DNA of 64,000 nucleotides from Megaleporinus macrocephalus. Its lineage: Eukaryota > Chordata > Actinopteri > Characiformes > Anostomidae. Below are positions 44,351-57,650 of the stretch, in pieces. Numbering within the stretch: position 1 is the stretch's first letter; the number at the start of each line of letters is the position of its first letter. The notes beneath the pieces are model-generated. The model was not told the DNA's origin. It saw only the letters and a list, made by a program, of their open reading frames with translations, and ran no database searches. The stretch lies in assembly GCA_021613375.1 (NCBI GenBank), contig CM038720.1:17998715-18062714 (forward strand). The letters are read 5' to 3'. The position numbers and the translations under genes were made by a program.

Positions 44351-46339
44351 GTGGTTCAGAGTGGCAGTTTAAATGGAAAGTTCTTACGCAGATGTGGTGG
44401 TGGGGGGTGGGGGGCTTCAGCATGAAACTGCTGTATCATTTAATTATCTAAATAGGGTCAGATGGCTTTCAGACGTGGACCTCTCGCTACGAGAAAGGGC
44501 TTTAACATCCGAAACAAACTCCATAATTTTCCCACCAGAGTGTGTAAAAACTAAAACAAAAGCCTGCCTTATTTGACTGACTTAACTCTTTAGTAGTTGG
44601 CCCGTTTGTCATGACATGTACACAAAAAGCAAAGAGCAGCTGTTTAATTTTCAAGACTTTTATAGTACTATGCAAAAATCAGTGGCTGAGAATTGTGTAG
44701 TAAATATTTATTTGCCAATATTAAATTACAAACCCAAAACCAGTGCTGGATGGTCAACATCTTCTGGCCCTCAGACAACACTGCATTAAAACAGACCCGG
44801 ACACTTATCAAAACCATCATCTGTGAACACGGTTCATCACAGCTCCACAAACTCCATGATGGTGGAACTTTAAGATTATCAAAAAGCCCAACATGTATTA
44901 GATTTAAAAACATACATAGTGATGGAACTAAGAATTAAGAAATAGTTATGCAAAGTTCAGTATGTATTGAACATGAAGCATGTATAGTCTGAAAAATCTG
45001 AGCTTCAATGCAGCCTGTGAATTGTGCAGTAAACTTCAAGGCCTAAGAGAGCACCAGACAGAGGTTAGCATGACCTGGCATAGTTTAACACAAGCATTTT
45101 AATGAGCATCTTCACCTGATGATAACAAATCGGGCCTTTTTCTCTAGACTCCAATAAAACTAATTAAGTTTGGCACTGTGTGGGAAGTACCAAAAAGAAG
45201 GGGGGACATTACATCGATCCTCCCAGAGGTGTAAAAATATAAATATGCAAATTGTTTGCGAAAATCATGTTCATTAAGTAAGAAATATGTGTGCATACCG
45301 TCATGTGGATGTGTGTGTGGTAATTGGTGTCCTACCCTGCTTCTTGGCCTTTCAGTCAGTGATAGGCAGCGGATTCCACTGCTGTTATGTTTATTAAAGA
45401 GCATCTGCTCTTTTATACTACATAGTAAATAACCACATGTCATCACTGTAACGATACAAACTTCAAAAGAAGAAGAAAAAGAAAAAAAATCCTTTACTTT
45501 CCTTCTGGTAGTTTTGGATAACTTCTTTTGGTTTGTTCTTAAATTCTTCAAAAACAAACAAACAAAAAATAAGTAGATGCAAGGTCTTCTTCCAACAATG
45601 ACATTATAGAAGTAGTAATAAATATGACTTATACTGTTTTTTCTGGTGAATCAGGAGAAAGCCTTAAAGAAGAACTTCTGTGGGACATGCTATCTGTTGA
45701 TCTGGCATATTCAAGCTAGACAATCAAAAACACTCTGAATCGTCGTTTCCAACTCTTTGGAATAAAAATTAGACGTTTCAGTTTGTGACAGTTTAAACAG
45801 TACCCGTGTCCTTTGCTCCGGGAGCAATATGTTGTGGAATTAGATGCTTCATTTGAACCTGACCTAAACTGAACTGTGGAAGATACGATCGCAGAACGTG
45901 GCCCTGTGTATAATTGCATGGGCTACTGAATTCAGAATGATCTGGAACGCTGTTATCTATTGATTATAATTCCGGTCAGGTTGAAGGTGTTTCGGGTTGG
46001 TAAGCTTAGTATGAGCTCACGTTGTAATGGCACATGTTCTCTCGGGAGCTGACCACATCAACCTTCGTACACCACAACGTGACCAGGTTTATGACAGCAG
46101 GGAGAACTAGCATTCATGTTCATTTCTAACTGGGCTAAAGAAGAAAAGGTTACTGCATTCATGTACCTTGTTGTGTTTGTTAAATAAAAATAAAACATAA
46201 AGCCGAAATCACTGTTCTTCTGTATGAACCTTGGATAAGAAAGTTTTGCACATTCCATCTTACGTCTCTTTTGGGATCCCTCTCTCTGAAAGTGGATGCG
46301 CAGTCTAGTCGACTTTACTTTCATAGCAATGACGATGAC
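44351..46339. other. Intergenic; possible old repeat near 44680-44940
   Basis: Around 44800-44850 the phrases CATCATCTGTGAACACGG and CAGCTCCACAAACTCC recall a teleost transposon-like repeat, but ends were not found. No gene recognised; the 137-residue minus-strand frame at 45144-45557 shows no domain. Confidence 0.35.
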
Positions 46340-46640
46340 ACCAACAACATGGAGGAGACAGCAGGTGATGTGTACTGTTTTTCTGGGTTTTTTGGAAAGG
46401 GAACATCATCCTCTACTGACCTCTGGAGTTCAGGCATCATCCTAACATTTCTCCACTGATTTACAGAACTTCAAAAATCAGATACCCAATAACCCAATAA
46501 CCCTGTACAGTTTAAAATAAGTTACTTTTATTTTTGCCAAGATACGGCACTCTAGATTTCTCTGGCTTTATGGACCGCTACCATGGCCAAGTGTCTCAGC
46601 AAGCCTGCCTACAGTGCGCATAAGTGAGATGTAAATTTGT
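46340..46640 (+). repeat. Dispersed repeat family E, copy 1
   Basis: It matches 61950-62250 in the same orientation: CTACTGACCTCTGGAGTT, CCACTGATTTACA, GTGTACAGTT-type segment (CTGTACAGTT here), CATGGCCAAGTGTCTCAG and GCCTGCCTACAGTGC. Confidence 0.55.
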
Positions 46641-48254
46641 GAGATTCTGTTGTTCACATCTCACAAATACCTCATATGTCTGGTCCTATGAAGGCTTGCA
46701 GTGTGATCCAGAACATACAGCACAGCTTTGTATACCACATCCCTATAACACCTTCTAACACAGGACATAAAAATGGACTGAGAAATCCAGACATGCACAT
46801 ATTATGTGAATGAAATCATTAGAACTTAAGGTCTGGAAGGCCCTCAAGGCTCCCCTCGGGCTTTCTCAGTTTTGTTCCAGGTATATTTTGTCCAGTCTTC
46901 AAAGATCTTAACACAAGAAAATGTATAGATAGAAATGGTAAGTGGGCATGTGCACCGATTTCAGTGGGGCCAGAGCCAGTACCCTCTTGCCCTCACCCTG
47001 TACCACTTGCTCAGTCCTCCCCCAGGATTAGAGCTTGAGGGGTTTCACAAATGACTGTTGGTCAGCCCCTCTGGTGCCGTTAACACTGCCGTTGGAGATG
47101 TCTGAGAGTGAAAAAGCAAATGAAGATGATGCAGACCACAGATGCAGACGATCAGCCAAGACATGTCATAGAACTTGACGCCTGCTTCTCTAGTTTACAG
47201 GGAGGGATGCTAGCTAACATTGCTAACAGATGCTTGAGAAGGACTGTCACCAAAATCAGCCTTCTGACGCAGACACATTTAAGTGGTTCAGAAAATGGCA
47301 CGACAATATGCAATATCATTCCACACGAGATGACCAGCGGTGTAGCTCTATTAACTTTTAAACACAAAGAAGCCAATAATCTGGTTGGAAAGCTATACTT
47401 TAAAAGATAAAAACATGTCCAATTATGATTTTGGCGACCACATTCTCAGCTGTATATATTCAAACTATGATGCTTTTACAGCATCATTCAGGAATCGGAG
47501 GTGATATGCAGGACTACACCTGGATTTGTTGGTTCTGAGTACTGTTTATACAAAATAAAATGCAACTCTTTATTTCATAGCTTTATTGTTATTTGATTTG
47601 TAATTATGCTGTTATGTGGATGATAAAGTAGTTCCAAATCTACCTTAAATGTTAACATGATGTTTTTTAGCTGTAAACACATTTAAACATATTAACATAC
47701 ATTTTCAATAGACTTTCAAAGCAAATAAAACTTGACATGTATTAACAAGGATGAAACATTTCAACTCCAGCATCTATTAACTATGTTAACTTAGCACCTC
47801 CTGCTGTAAACAAAAGAACAGATGTCAGATTTCAAAAAGAGAGTTTTCTCCCTCACTAACAAGTAGACAGCATATTGTCTAATATTAATGCTGTATACGC
47901 TGGACGCTGGCATTCAACTTTTGGCTCTGGCCGAAGAGCGAATACTTTATGCAGTCAGGAAAACCCCCTATCATTACATTAGCTTTTCTCTGAAACATCA
48001 TTAGACTCTCTATGGATGAGAGCATCTGTACTATAATGTAAATAAAAAAATTATTCTTTCATGTTCAGGTTGCCCCTTCTCCCTGGATCCTGGTCTTGTG
48101 CACAGGTCTACCGAGCATTCGTCAACAAAAATTATATCCCTACAACGAGTTATCTGACTGTAGACATGTGGACCAAGTGTGGAAGTACTGTGAAAAAGAA
48201 TTAAAACGTTTATGTACAAATAAAATATAAAATCACTGACCCCTTTTAGTAAGA
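46641..48254. other. Intergenic, no gene recognised
   Basis: The plus-strand frame at 47108-47410 (100 aa) lacks a recognisable domain. No other feature. Confidence 0.35.
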
Positions 48255-48560
48255 ATGCCATTCTAACGGTAGGTAGGACCCCCTGCTCTGAGAACAGCCT
48301 ATTCTACACTGCATGCATTAAACAATGTGCTGGAAACATTCCACATAGATTCTGGTCCATGCTGACATGATGTAAGTGCTGCAGATTTGTCTGCTGCACA
48401 TTCATGCTGTGAATCTGTGATCTACCAAAAACCCCAGAATCTCCAGTAGACTCAGATCTGCTGGCTGGGAAGACCACTAAAAAACACCAGAGTCATAATT
48501 ATGTTCACAAAACCAGTTTAGCAGCTGCTTTGGGAGAATATCATGCTGGAAGGTAAGCAG
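48255..48560. repeat. Dispersed teleost repeat family F, copy 1
   Basis: The order GTAGGACCCCCTGCTCTGAG, AACAGCCT, GTGCTGGAAACATTCC, TTCTGGTCCATGCTGACATG, GCTGCAGATTTGTC and ATCATGCTGGAAG matches a repeat I recall from many fish genomes. No frame. A truncated relative lies at 60945-61025. Confidence 0.55.
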
Positions 48561-51500
48561 CAACAATATTAAGATTCAAAAGGTTCTTAGGCTGTAGCAG
48601 TCTAATATTATCAACAACAACAACAATAATAATAACAAAAGCCGCAGAATAATGAAAAAGAAAAATATATTATAACAGCAGTGTGTTTTCTTTAGCCACA
48701 GGTGTATTTTTATTTCCTAGAATAAAAACATCAGATATTTAATAATACATTGACAGTCAAACTGTCTCAGAAATCTGGTCACCTTATTATTTTACTAACT
48801 GCAGACTTCCAGCGTGAAGAAGTCTGACCATTCTCCACTAACCTCTTCATGAACGAATGTTCACTACTTTTTTTCTCCATTCTGATGTTTGATGTTAACA
48901 TTAACCAGAGCTGTTGACCTCACCTTGTCTGTCACAAGATTGGATGATTGGATAACTGCTTGACTGAGAAGGTCTAGGCCTATAGGTATAAAGTCTATTT
49001 GATAGACTTTGTTTAAGCTCTTTTTTGGGTTTTACTTAACGTTTAGGAATTGGCTAGCTTTGTATCTTTATTTTAGTTTTATAATAAATTTTAAAGGATT
49101 GCTTTAGAAAACATTAACTTTTAACTGCTTACTGGAAAACACAACTCCTAGCTTGTGTCTTCGCATCATGGTTCTGCTGTGATATTCTGATTTCCCGTTT
49201 CTGACACGGATGTCACGGACATTGAAATGCCTCAAAACATTGAAAAAATGAGTTCATTAATTATGTTTAAGGATTGAGGTAGTCTGTTCTTTGAATGGGA
49301 GGATATTCTATTTCAAATCATAATAGAATCTCTCATGAGCTTGTTGTTATTGTCAGAGTCCCAGTTATTGACTCATTGTGCATTTCACAGCTCACAAGCT
49401 TTAACTGCATCCTTTATTTGCTGGCTTTTTAAGCTGAAATGTTTTAGAATTTGAGACTACCTAGTTTGAGGTGCCTGCTTTGGTTCCACCTGCTGCAAAA
49501 TGAATCTTTTAAATCATGAATGTGAAGGATGGCCATTTTATAATGTACCCAGTGGGCCACATCCACTTCCAGACAGCATAAAATGAGATTGGGTAAAGAC
49601 AGTCTGGGGGAAAATAGGTTATTCACGCTCATGTAGCATGTTTAGGCCTATCATTTGATATAAGCTGCCCAGCTGGATCTCTTGGACACCAGTGTACCTG
49701 GCAACTTAGCTATATTAGCTAATTATATATATATAATGACTCGCCTGTGGCTGCCTCAGATGATTTAATGTCTCTGGCTGGTCATGCAAGAATATAAGTC
49801 TCTCAAGAAAGTAAACAGCTTTTAGCTACTCCACCACATGAAACACCAGCAATTGACCAAACTTGCCATGAATCATGAAACTGACCTGAGGGCCAGTTGT
49901 GCATAGGTGAGAAAGTCTGACATTATGTCAAGGATGTAAAACCGCAAATGAGACAAAATTGGGACAGAATGAAAAAAGCAACATTTAAGGGCATTTTTCT
50001 ACTCTGGCTCAAAAACAATAGGTTTTTGGAAGCAATAAAATGAAAAGTCAATGCCATAGGAGAACCAAGATTTCCTAATTCTTGGTTCTCATTTTGTAGT
50101 TATTTATTTAGTTATTTTTGTTCTTTCATGGCCTGTGCCTCCTTCCAGCCACAGTAACTGCTGACATTTTTAAAGTTTTCTTTACAAGGAACTTGTGAAA
50201 TAAGATACTGCTAATTTACACCTGGTTTTAAGAAGTAGAAAAAGGTGCACACAAAACGTTTGTATACTAAACAAAATATATAATCAAATGCATTTCCAAA
50301 TATCCTCGTTTTTAATAGTCCTCTCTCAGAAGTATGAGGAAGAGAAGGATATTCAACATTTCATTTTTTCATGCTCATGGTGCACAAGTTTCACATTTAG
50401 TATCTTTATCAATTACATGCAGTGTTGAACTCTCTTGGCCTTGGGTGTCTATCATTGTTCAGTTGTAATTAATAGAATCGTCATACCTTTCATACTTTTT
50501 GTCTACCTTTGTTTACGTTCCTTCATGTGCCTAGCTGTGTGCTTTTTAGAGTTCCTGGCTTCACCCATTTGTTACACCCCTCACCCCTCAGTAGCCTGAG
50601 ATGTGCTAAGCTAGGCTCAATGTATTTCAGTCTTGTCTATTTTACTAAAATCAGTGATTTGACTTTGTGGTTCAAGCTGTTTAGTTTCTTGGTTTGTTTC
50701 TCTTGTTATCCATTTTTAGTTTTCTGTCTTTACTTGTTTTCCCTTCCTTTTCTTTTCTATCAGCTGGGCCAGACTCCTCTCTCTCTAAATGATGAGACCA
50801 AAATACTCTAAAGTAAGGGTTAAATTACTGTTTCCTACAGTTGTGAAATCGCTGATAAAATCTAGCCAAAAGCCTTATAAATGGCTTGTAGCATCTTTGT
50901 TTGTTCTGCTCCTGCACATCTCCACAACAAGGATCGCCACAATCATTGACACTTCCTCACTCACAGTGTAACCAACAACCTGACTGGCTCTTTTTTTTTA
51001 CACACAGACGCCAACAGTCATGTTAGGAAAACAACAATTTGTTGCTTCAAATAAACATACAGAATGCCTTTTATAATCTTCGAGTGCTCATATTGAATCA
51101 AGCATGGCTAAGTGTGCTAGTTTTGTGCTACCATGGATTTAGAAAATAACATTATCATAGAGGTGAAAGTCTATGGGCCGACCCGAAGGCCTAGCTCTAA
51201 TAGTCACAGTTTGCCACTTATAACACGTATTTTCTGGCAGAATGCGTCATATTTGCTCCTGAAACGTGGAGTAACAGGCTTAATGCATCTGGCTCCCTTA
51301 GTGTCCCTCATGAATAAAATGGAAAGGCTTTTTATTTTTCCACACCACTAAAGTGCATGCTGTACCCTTGAGAGGAAAACAAATATATGGCCAGTCAATT
51401 AGCTAAAACACGCACCCACCCAGTGACGGAAGTGTTTACTCTTCTCTTTCAACATTTAAGAATAATGGGCTTTAAGAAAAGCTCTGCAAGTCTCTTTACT

Positions 51501-51699
51501 GATTAAGAACGCTGGAGAGATGACATTCCTTCACACGTCAGGGATCACTAAGAGGATTCTGCGTCGCTGTTTGATTATGTGTCAAGTCATTTAAAGTGTG
51601 TGCGTGTGTGTTTGTTTAAGAATCTGAGCATGAATGAGCGAAATGCAGTAAAGTCTCTGAGCAGAGGTGCAAGCCGTGTCACCCTCTAAGCACTGAGGG
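48561..51699. other. Intergenic, no gene recognised
   Basis: AT-rich. The pyrimidine-rich stretch 50480-50820 resembles a decayed LTR in composition, but no ends or duplication can be found. No gene recognised. Confidence 0.35.
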
Positions 51700-52080
51700 C
51701 GAGCATTTAATTTGAACCTTAATCGATTTATTAAAAAACGTGTCATACTTCACGCCTCCCTGTCCCTAAGCCTGGAACACAATCAGCATAATCAATCCGA
51801 ACTTCTCTCCTCGTTCTACTGGACGATTCGCTTTCTCTGCTATTACATTCATCGTATGAGCGAGCTCTCGTCCATGAACTGTTTATAGTCGGGCCTTTGC
51901 TGCTCTCTTCGTGCTGTTTGCCAAATGCCTTCCATTTCCTCATATTATTGTATCCAATTACTATATTCCTCTGATAGAGTCTTGGCATAATTATTTTCGC
52001 ACTATGATGATTCGTGTTGAGAATATACTCTCTAAATGTGGCCCAAATCAAAGGCCAAGATGTGAACAGGCTGGCAAGGG
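51700..52080. promoter_or_regulatory. Candidate conserved non-coding island
   Basis: Long unique stretch with TTAATCGATTTATTAAAA, AATCAGCATAATCAATCC, CCAATTACTATATTCC and GGCATAATTATTTTCGC. A 102-residue minus-strand frame (51743-52051) covers it without a recognisable domain, so a regulatory element seems likelier than an exon. Inference only. Confidence 0.28.
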
Positions 52081-52959
52081 TCTAAACAAGAGCGCTCAGG
52101 CTTCTCATTGACTCTTTGTGCAGTGTTGTGGCCCCGTGACGCCTCCCGGTGCCCATGTCTCGGCCCAGACCACTCTGCCTGTAGGAAGAGAAAGATGAAA
52201 GATAATCCCCAGCTGTATTTTCCTCATTTAGAACAGCGGGAGGCAGGTGGGGCTGCTGTGCTGCTGGAATGATAAAGAGAAAGACTAGCAGGTTTAATGG
52301 CCTTTCTTGCAAAAGTTAAACAGTAGCCATGGCCTACAAAGACACATTTGTGGTTCTGACCAGGGGGCTGAGCTTTGGCTGATGCCTGGCTGGCTCTGAT
52401 GGTCAAACAGCATACATCCTGTCAAAAGGCTGTTTTGTCTTAGATTTTTATTCAAAATGATCTCATTTTCTCTGATTCTAAGTTCGTCTTTATTTCTTTG
52501 TTAATTCATTTCCAGTGATTGATTGGTTGGATGGATGGGGAGGGGGCTAAATTACCAGAAAAAGCTTGATTTTTATCCACAAGCTAGCAGGTTTGTACAA
52601 CATGGTTGCCAGAAAAATCCCAAAGAGAGTTATGTACTGCCAAGGGTACATGCGCCACTCCCACAGAAAAAAATCCCACAGAAATGAATTGGCACTAATG
52701 CTATTTGGTGCCACAGCTCCAAAAGTGGTGGGACAAAACATATTGTTTCTGCAGTAAATAAATAAATAAATCAAATAAATAATATAAACACAGCTGGCTC
52801 AGTGTCAATAGGCAACTAGGCCACTGACTCACTACCTTTCATGTCATGCTAATAACACTTCTCTATAAACCTACTGATCGACAGCAGCACTGTTGGTTTG
52901 ATCCTACACTTTGGTGGGTTCAGTTCAAGACAGTAACCTGCAAACTAAATTAGTGCAAA
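52081..52959. other. Intergenic, no gene recognised
   Basis: No supported gene or mobile element. A short (AAAT)-type run lies near 52757-52785. Confidence 0.4.
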
Positions 52960-53375
52960 GCTCCAGAGAAGTCAGATACTGAAAAACAGAATAGTCTGAA
53001 AACAGCTGCTGTAGTAAAACTGATCTTTACAGTGAGGATTATAAGCTGCAGATTCACTACAGCAGCCAGAAACACCCCAGTTTTCTGCACCCCAGTCTAT
53101 CTCAGAGGTTGCAGTGCTGCCAGATTTGTGGTTTTCTGAGAAATCAGGCTAGTTTGAAACTGCAGTGCACGTGGATATTACATAGTCGCAGGATATGTTT
53201 TATTTGGAGTGCTGTGTAATTGATCTGCAGTCATGCTAAAGAGGTTTGAAAATGAAAATGAAAAATCCTATAAAGAACAATAAAAGTGTTTACCAGTTAC
53301 ATGAGTTTATACAAGATCTCTGTAGAGATTACTTTTGTAAATATGCAATGTTCGTGTACGTTTCAGGTAAACTTT
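52960..53375 (+). repeat. Dispersed repeat family D, copy 2
   Basis: Direct match to 42770-43190 (AACAGCTGCTGTAGTAAAAC, CACTACAGCAGCCAGAAACA, TGCCAGATTTGTGGTTTTC, AGGTTTGAAAATGAAA). Confidence 0.65.
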
Positions 53376-53949
53376 GTTGGTAAACTTTGTTCTTTTTTTA
53401 CACTGCAGGGTTTAAAGAATAACGTGTATCTCCATAATATATATATCAGCATCACAGAAAAAGATCTTTAAAGATTAGTAAGTATTACCAGGGAAAACCA
53501 GAAGTATATCACAGTGAAAAACAAACTCAGGGAGGTTAAAAAAAAACCCCACAAAGTTTCTATAAAACTTCTAGTTGTCTCTGACTTTGAATGTTTCATA
53601 GCGTGGAAAGTGTTTTAAATGAGTACAAGTCAACAGCTGGAGTCAACTAAGCGCAACTGTTGAAGTCTGGCAATCTTTTGCATTATGTATCTTGGACTTT
53701 AAGCAGCAGATGAACTGAAACATGGACAATGTTTTTCTCTGAGGTGATGAATGTACTTGTGACCTCCAATGTATTGTGTATTTTTCCTTTGTTTTATTTA
53801 TTTGGTTGCCGCCGTGTTTGGTCTTGTTTTGTTCATGTGACAACATAAAAGCTTAGATAACAACAAATAAGTTGAGTTCAAGGTCTGAAGCTTAAGGTCT
53901 GAATCCGGAGTGATATTATAGCCAGTAAGAAAGGTGCTGGTGTAAGAGC

Positions 53950-54200
53950 TGCGTCCTTTTTTACTGATGTGCTGTGAATGCCTTTTTATTTCTCTGTTCA
54001 CAGAAAATGTCAGCAATTGAATTCACTCTGCCGCCGAGAGTCCAGAGAGAATCGCAGCACTTATACATGTTAGCAGCTGGAATTAAACTAATGCTAAGTA
54101 ACCGACTCCTTCCTTCATGCATTCTTAGCCACGTTTTGGTTCGCATAGATAAGGACATTAGGTACCGCACGTGTCATCTCAGTGAATAAAGTAAAGTTTA
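53950..54200 (+). other. Possible exon or conserved non-coding block
   Basis: A good acceptor-like sequence (TTATTTCTCTGTTCACAG, ending at 54002) precedes an open frame of about 60 residues that ends at a TGAATAAA (stop overlapping an AATAAA). No protein family is recognised and no upstream exon is visible. It could be a terminal exon of an unknown transcript, or chance. Confidence 0.2.
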
Positions 54201-56983
54201 CAGCTTGTTCTTGCCAGAATACGGCCCAGCCTTCTCCCGTCATGTCATGTTAGCTGGTGGAACAGCACTTTTTGAAATAGCGTGCGGCGTGTGCTCTGGT
54301 GACTGCTGGAGGACGGATGAAGGCAAATTCATAATGACAATTCCCATAGTCCATTAGAAGACAGGGGTTTGTAGGTTGGTGACATTCCGTGGAATCTGCT
54401 CTATTCTACAGGGATGACGGCCAAGGGAACGCAAGACTTTGAAAATGTGCAAAAAGCTGGCAGGGAGTAAAGACGCTCGAATGGATGTCGCTAACAGTTT
54501 GTTCAGGGCTCCTCGTAACTCTCGTCCATGACAGTGCTGTGATTTAAACCTCAAACTGCTGGCTCAGGGCTGAGACTCTTCAAGCAGGCATCACTTACTG
54601 CAGTGCAGAGGTTACACATCGTTTATGCAGGTGTGTGGTTGATTCTATAGACTGTCAAGCAAATGAATTGGCTGTTTTTTTTCAGTAAAAGAACAGGAAC
54701 AGTGGTTGATTACAAAAAAAACAACAATATTTTGAACCACATTTCCACAAAAGTAGGGACAATGTGCAAAATGTAACGAAAAACACAATGCAATGATCAT
54801 TTTAACCCTAAATGTAACTGAACATGCTACAAAGACAAACTAGAAAATATTGAAATTGCTCAGTGTGTAATAATCCAGTAACTGAAGAAAATCAGGTTTT
54901 GCCAGTAATCTGTTTACTGTGTTTACATTCACTAGAGTAATCATTAAGTCATTTTAGTGGAAAATATGAACATACGTCATCAGAAGATTAATAATATTAT
55001 AAAGCAGCTAGGTCAGCTATAAGCTTGCAAAAGGCATGGTCATGCGCAGAGCACAACAGGTAGCACTGCAGTAGAAGTAAGAAAGACTTGTACTTGTAAA
55101 TAGTTGTGACTTATGTTAAAGATGTGTACAGGTGTTGCTCATGCTATTCTTTGCTGAACCGCAGGGCAGGTTAGTGGGGTAGTAATTTGTGTTCCTTTGC
55201 TGATGCTGCAGTATATAAATCCTCCATTTCATCAAGCTTGTAGTTTTAGTGTTTTGTTGTGCCTTGTGGATGCTGTGCTACATACTGCATGCTTATTTCT
55301 GGTACCTGGCTTTTTTTCTGAAATTAGAAAGTAGGAAAGCTCAGTAGCTAAAATACCTGAGCTAAAATCCAGCTTTCAGATTTCTGAATTAGGTATGAAG
55401 GCTTTAATATGATCTAAAAAATGAATGAACGCGGTTTATGTGAACACTTTAGTAATCAAATAATGCATACAAGTACATGTAAACTCCTAGTTTTCTGAAA
55501 AATGTTACAGGCATCAACATTGCTTTTATTTAAAGACAGATATCAATTCATGGCTTTCTGTTTTTTAATTAATATTTGACTGACTGTCACAACTTTTTAT
55601 GGAACTGAGTCTTCATCCTGATTGCAGTGAGGCTGGAATCATGAGTAAATAGCAACAATCGAAAAGTCAATGTCATGTCACAATGCCTGACACACAGAAA
55701 TGAGCTTTACCTGCTGTATCAGTCTTGTATGATGATAGTAACCTGAGAAGCGTAGAGTGTAAAACGTAAGGATTTGAAATTGCTGCCTTCCGCAAGTCAA
55801 GGCCGAACTGCTTTTTGTTGACTTCAAATACAGTTTGTGTGGAAGTTCCCTGCTAGCTCAGTTAAACTCTCCACAGCCAGTAAACTCGTCTCCTTGCATA
55901 TGCTGCTTGGCTTAGGCTATTCATTTATTCATTCCTTATTTTTGATGGCAGCTTCAAGTAGACCTCAAACAAATGTTTTGCGTTGCTCTACAATATAGCC
56001 TGAGGGGAATATTGCCAAGCGCTAGGAGCTCTGTCACTTTGTTTTCGGCTAAAAGGTTAGTTCTGGCAGGCAGCTGCCAATATGTGCATAGTTAATGAGG
56101 ACGACTGTGTTTGTGAAATAGTATCGACTGTCAGATTTGTCTCTAGAGTCAGTTTATTTTTGACCTGCAGGCCCACTCAATAGACTTATACTTCCTGTAA
56201 GCTCTCTGTGGTAATTACTAAATGACACAGCTCTAAGTAGAGTAATGAACGACTGACAGTACTGACCGTGCTCGCTGCAGTGCTTTGTTTTGAGATCTTA
56301 TAAACTGTTTCAGTTTGACCTGCCTGGTGAAACCCTTATAAAATACCATGTCGCAGTTCCTCCTCCTTTCGATTGGGGCAACAAGCAGGGAGACTAAGTG
56401 CTAAATCCTCCAAACCAGCGTGACAACCCTCACGCCACTGACACCAGTGCAGAGTCAACACAGACCAAGAAGACATAGTGAACATAGCGCTTGTGAATCC
56501 TCTTTAACTAAACATAGCAACATGATAGAAACTGCCATTAGCACTGGCTAGATAGCAGGCAGGTCACTTCTAGTCACATGACTCTAATGGACGGGAGGCA
56601 CTAACAACCTCCCAAACAGGCCTACACAGAATAGCAACAATATCTGTGCACAACTTTAAGCTAACAACAATAATGATTTAAAGTCTGTATTAATGTGAGT
56701 CAATCAAATCAGGCTCTGTGCAAAGCCCTTCAATAACTGCTGCAATGCGCATAATGACCACATATATCAACTGATCCAACCAATTTTGGTTTCCAAGTTC
56801 ATTTTGATTTTCTGTTAGTTTCAATCACACAAATGTTTTGCTTTAGTTTTTATTGAGTATTGAGTATTAATTAAGTTTGTATTTGGTTTTGGTTCAGTTT
56901 TAGTTTTTTAGACGTTTTTCACAATACAATATCAGGACCACAGCGGACTTCACTCCACTAGGATGCTGAAACCCGTTACCACA
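54201..56983. other. Intergenic, no gene recognised
   Basis: Mostly unique-looking sequence. The GC-richer part 54230-54590 might be conserved. No repeat boundary or gene recognised. Confidence 0.35.
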
Positions 56984-57021
56984 TCTGATCCAGCTAATCA
57001 GTGATGATTAGCTGGATCAGA
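56984..57021. repeat. Perfect 17-bp inverted repeat with 4-base loop
   Basis: TCTGATCCAGCTAATCA, loop GTGA, then TGATTAGCTGGATCAGA. The two arms are exact complements. The surrounding phrases do not continue the palindrome. It may be the centre of a decayed fold-back element or a hairpin-forming site. Confidence 0.9.
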
Positions 57022-57429
57022 CGTTTTAGAGTTAAAGTGAGATGAGGGGCAGTTTATTGGATAGCGATAGAAACTAGAGTAGTTTTCCAGGACTACAGTT
57101 GGAGACCAGTATTCTAAGCTTACTTTTACACAGGCTTTGTTTTAGGGCTAGACAGTTTGTGGAAAATTTAAATGTTTTTCTAACTTTTGTTATGATTTTG
57201 CACTCCTTGCCTAAAGAATGTGTAATAATCAGTATTTTCGCACATTTTAGACATGAAGCATGGTTTTGTTTTTTATTTTAGGCTTGAAAGCTGAACATTG
57301 TGTGCTAGACTTTGCTATTGTTTATTGCAATCATTACCGTTAATTAATAGTTATTCATTGATCATTCAGCCATATTGTAGCATCTATTTGGAACCCAATG
57401 GGATTGCAACGGTTGCAGTAAGACTTTAA

Positions 57430-57650
57430 TCTGTAAATTGGTTGCTGTGGATGCTATTAGTGCTGCTGCGTTGTTCTGAGCTGTGCTGTGTGGGCTGTGT
57501 AGCATCTAGTAGAGTTGTGTGGCTGGTAGTAACCTGCCTGCTACGTTCTGACCTGCTGCTGTCTTGAGTAAAAGAATATTTGCTTATAGCACTTTGTTTC
57601 CCACGTCTTCTTCTACACCAACAGCACACTGGTGTCAGGGCTGGGTTAGT
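57430..57650 (+). mobile_element. Possible LTR end with tRNA-Leu-like primer site
   Basis: A segment ending AACAGCACAC is followed at 57630 by TGGTGTCAGGGCTGGG. Its first nine bases equal the complement of a vertebrate tRNA-Leu 3' end, and TGGG recurs at the right place. Upstream, GAGTAAAAGAATATTTGC resembles an R/U5 region. The LTR start, target duplication and internal domain were not found, so this is tentative. Confidence 0.3.

Noticed and set aside
47108..47410. 100-residue plus-strand frame as a gene
   Set aside because: No recognisable family, no neighbouring exons, and an antisense frame of similar length.
50480..50820. Additional solo LTR
   Set aside because: Pyrimidine-rich like the others but no TG/CA ends with a matching duplication could be found.
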